This document shows positions 61,815 to 64,000 of a stretch of 64,000 nucleotides of DNA, piece after piece. The notes under the pieces were generated by a model that was given only the letters and a program-made list of their open reading frames with translations, made no database searches and was not told the origin of the DNA. Location of the stretch: the NCBI RefSeq assembly GCF_000820845.2, contig NZ_CBXV010000007.1, forward strand, positions 82 through 64,081. The letters run 5' to 3'. Origin of the DNA: Pyrinomonas methylaliphatogenes (lineage in GTDB: Bacteria > Acidobacteriota > Blastocatellia > Pyrinomonadales > Pyrinomonadaceae). The position numbers and the translations under genes were made by a program. Position 1 is the first letter of the stretch. Each line of letters opens with the position of its first letter.

Positions 61815-63134
61815 TCAATCGTAGTACTCGAGGCCGAGATGTGTGATCAGTTCTTCGCCCCTGAGGTAACGGAGGGTGTTCTTGAGCTTCATCAACTGAA
61901 TGAACAGATCGTGTTCCGGGTACAATTCCGGCGCCGTCATCGGCGATTTGAAGTAGAAGGAGAGCCATTCTTGAATGCCTTTCATTCCGGCGCGTTGCGC
62001 TAGATCAAGGAAGAGCGCGAGATCGAGCACGAGAGGCGCGGCCAAGATCGAGTCACGGCACAGGAAGTTGATCTTGATCTGCATCGGGTAGCCGAGCCAA
62101 CCGAAGATGTCGATGTTATCCCACCCTTCTTTGTTGTCGCCGCGCGGCGGGTAGTAGTTGATGCGCACGAGATGTGAAAAGTCTTTGTAAAGCTGCGGGT
62201 AGATCTCGGGCTGGAGGATATATTCGAGCACGGAGAGCTTCGACTCCTCTTTGGTCTTGAACGAGTCGGGATCATCCAAGACTTCGCCATCGCGGTTGCC
62301 GAGGATATTGGTCGAATACCAGCCGTGCAGCCCCAACAGGCGCGATTTCAGGCCGGGCGCGATGATCGTCTTCATCAGGGTCTGGCCGGTTTTGAAATCC
62401 TTGCCGCAAATCGGCACGCCGTTCTGATTGGCGAGTTCGATCAGGGCTGGAATATCTACGGTCAGATTGGGCGCGCCGTTGGCGAACGGGACGCCGGAGC
62501 GAAGTGCCGCGTAGGCATAGATCATCGAAGGTGCGATCGCTTTATGATTCTCCTTGAGCGCTTTCTCGAATGACTGAAGGCTGCGGTGTACGGGATGGGG
62601 CTTCATGAAGACTTCGGTCGAAGCCGCCCAGATCATGACCATGCGCGCGCATCTATTACGGCGTTTGAATTCCGCGATCTCCTCGATGAGTTGCTCGGCG
62701 AGATCCATCTTCGTCTTGCCTTCTTTAATGTGCGTGCCGTTCAAGCGCTTGACGTACCTTTGGTCGAAGACGGCGCGCATCGGCTTGATCTTCTGCAGTT
62801 GAGGTTTGAGCTGTACGAGCAGTTCCTTTTCGAGCACGCCCGCTTGCAGCGCAGCTTCATATGCCGAGTCTGGGAAGATATCCCATGCGCCGAAGACCAG
62901 ATCGTCCAGTTCTGCGAGCGGAACGAAATCTTTGATCTTAGGGACGCGGTTTTCGGTGCGCTTCCCGAGGCGAATCGTGCCCATTTGGGTCAGGCTTCCG
63001 ATCGGTTCGGCCAAACCGCGTTTGACGGCTTCGACCCCGGCGATAAACGTCGTGCTGACGGCTCCCAAGCCGACGAGTAGAACGCCCAATTTGCCCTGAG
63101 CTGGGGCGATTTCGACGCCTTTTTCAATAGCCAT
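61815..63134 (-). CDS. ino1: Inositol-3-phosphate synthase
   Basis: The enzyme converts glucose 6-phosphate to inositol 3-phosphate with NAD. The 439-aa protein has the Rossmann region GVLLVGLGAVSTTFIAGVEAV, APNLTVDIPAL, the catalytic Lys segment GKDFKTGQT and SNILGN-type STNILGNRDG, plus KINFLCRDSILAAPLVLDLALF. AAGGAGAT supports ATG 63134. It points to inositol lipids or compatible solutes. A terminator-like inverted repeat follows. Confidence 0.93.
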   Translation of the reverse strand: MAIEKGVEIAPAQGKLGVLLVGLGAVSTTFIAGVEAVKRGLAEPIGSLTQMGTIRLGKRTENRVPKIKDFVPLAELDDLVFGAWDIFPDSAYEAALQAGVLEKELLVQLKPQLQKIKPMRAVFDQRYVKRLNGTHIKEGKTKMDLAEQLIEEIAEFKRRNRCARMVMIWAASTEVFMKPHPVHRSLQSFEKALKENHKAIAPSMIYAYAALRSGVPFANGAPNLTVDIPALIELANQNGVPICGKDFKTGQTLMKTIIAPGLKSRLLGLHGWYSTNILGNRDGEVLDDPDSFKTKEESKLSVLEYILQPEIYPQLYKDFSHLVRINYYPPRGDNKEGWDNIDIFGWLGYPMQIKINFLCRDSILAAPLVLDLALFLDLAQRAGMKGIQEWLSFYFKSPMTAPELYPEHDLFIQLMKLKNTLRYLRGEELITHLGLEYYD

Positions 63135-63266
63135 CGCTATGATCTCCTTGATGGGAATTAGATCCGAGATTTCGATTTCAGGATAAACCCAAAGCGAAGG
63201 CGCGTCTCGCGTTCTTTTGCGCAAAATTGACGGTCGATTGCGGCGCGTTGGGTCGAAGCTCGCGCC

Positions 63267-64000
63267 TCACCCGTCGCTGTTGCCTTTGATCAAGGCGGCG
63301 CGGAAGACGCGCGGACTCAGTCCGGTGGCTCGGCGAAAGGCTTTGGCGAAATGGCTCGGGCTGCTGTAACCGACGCGCCCAGCGATCTCGGTGATCGATA
63401 GATCGGTTTGGGCGAGCAATGTCTCAGCGCGGGCCAGTCGCAACGCCGCAAGGTAAGCGTGGGGCGTCGTTCCGGTCGCCTTCTTGAAGAGGCGCGCGAA
63501 GTGGAACGGGGAGAGGTAGGCGGCGGCAGCCATCTCTTCGAGCGAGAGTTCGCGATCCAATTGTGCGTACATGAGTTCCACGGCGCGACGCAAGCGCCGG
63601 TCGATGAGTCCGGCGCGCGTTAACTCGAGTTCATCTGCGCGACGAACGCGGGCGTAGCGGCGTAAAAGATGCACCATAACTTGTTCGACGAGCGCGGAGG
63701 CGACCACATCTTTCCCCCGCTCATCAGTCGCTAGCTCTTCTGCGACGTCGCGCGCGAGGCGAATGAGCTTGGCATCGCCGCCGATGAGATTGGTGTGGAA
63801 GCTAACGAACGCATCGCTGCGCGCGAATCCGATGCGCACAGCGCAATCGAGGACGAGCGTCGGCGAAAGGGAGAAAAGGACGAAGCTCGCCTCGTCGCCG
63901 CGCAAAGAAAGGGGCTCGTTGGGCAAGACGAGGAGCGCATCTCCGCCGCGCATTGTGCCCTTGTCGTTGGAAACGGCGAATCGCCAAGAGCCGTCGAGCA
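63267..64000 (-). CDS. AraC-family transcriptional regulator, partial
   Basis: The C-terminal about 100 residues hold two helix-turn-helix motifs (LSLEEMAAAAYLSPFHFARLFKKATGTTPHAYLAALRLARAE and LSITEIAGRVGYSSPSHFAKAFRRATGLSPRVFRA), the AraC/XylS DNA-binding domain. The N-terminal part looks like a cupin sensor. The frame is open to the window edge, so the start is missing; an internal ATG at 63953 is not the true start. Ligand unknown. Confidence 0.9.
   Translation of the reverse strand, partial: LDGSWRFAVSNDKGTMRGGDALLVLPNEPLSLRGDEASFVLFSLSPTLVLDCAVRIGFARSDAFVSFHTNLIGGDAKLIRLARDVAEELATDERGKDVVASALVEQVMVHLLRRYARVRRADELELTRAGLIDRRLRRAVELMYAQLDRELSLEEMAAAAYLSPFHFARLFKKATGTTPHAYLAALRLARAETLLAQTDLSITEIAGRVGYSSPSHFAKAFRRATGLSPRVFRAALIKGNSDG

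Overview
The window reads as a moderately GC-rich chromosome segment of a Gram-negative bacterium, most likely an acidobacterium of the Blastocatellia type (for example a Pyrinomonas relative). This is inferred from gene content: two large Oar-like TonB receptors with N-terminal carboxypeptidase-regulatory domains, a 14-blade Reg_prop sensor kinase, a DUF1800/DUF1501 pair, lpxD, secreted M28 and S9 peptidases and a bacterial inositol-phosphate synthase. No 16S rRNA is present, so the placement is not proven.

Layout. 1-181: the 3' end of a TnpB-type gene running in from outside the window, whose last codons overlap hairpins typical of an IS200/IS605 right end / omega RNA. 272-7367 (minus): a housekeeping block coaBC - two uracil-DNA glycosylase paralogues - priA - lpxD - small ORF. 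7527-11058: secreted and unknown proteins, a Tat-exported asparaginase and a FecR-like secreted protein. 11355-13857: UDP-glucose dehydrogenase and a GalE-like epimerase (nucleotide sugars). 14006-21832 (minus): amino-acid permease and two TonB receptors. 22272-26692 (minus): an AhpD-like gene with an in-frame UGA at the second Cys of its CxxC motif (probable selenoprotein), then a NarL-type response regulator and its sensor kinase. 26893-30798: methyltransferase, TPR protein, queC and queE. 31296-40820: peptidase, DUF1800/DUF1501, PP-loop ATPase, secreted cyclase, aldehyde dehydrogenase, lipoprotein and DinB-like protein. 42156-42478 (minus): tRNA-Leu(UAA) split by a group I intron of about 236 nt. 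42685-43760: two tandem Fur-family regulators. 44214-52003: ferredoxin, M28 peptidase, UspA, prolyl oligopeptidase, an isopropylmalate-dehydrogenase-type enzyme, a membrane protein and CinA. 52040-57386: MOSC protein, membrane protein, plsY-gpsA-smpB-pepA. 57796-64000: membrane J-protein, HEAT-repeat protein, single AAA+ ATPase, inositol-phosphate synthase and a partial AraC regulator.

The most unexpected structure is in the intergenic DNA. At least eleven places carry a locus-specific repeat of about 24-38 bp, present twice (three times at 59965-60123), separated by unique DNA of usually 33-42 bp, with a period of about 64-76 bp. Repeat and spacer sequences differ from locus to locus, and the duplicated piece often contains the start or stop codon of a neighbouring gene. 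This is the geometry of a CRISPR repeat-spacer-repeat, or of an insertion of about 35 bp with a target duplication of about 30 bp. Ectopic Cas1-Cas2-type spacer integration is one testable explanation; diverged tandem duplication is the main alternative.

Other leads are a probable SECIS hairpin after the in-frame UGA, a shared 21-bp bipartite direct repeat upstream of that gene and of a TonB receptor with a Met-rich loop, a glycosylase paralogue that has lost its Fe-S cysteines, and several perfect inverted repeats.
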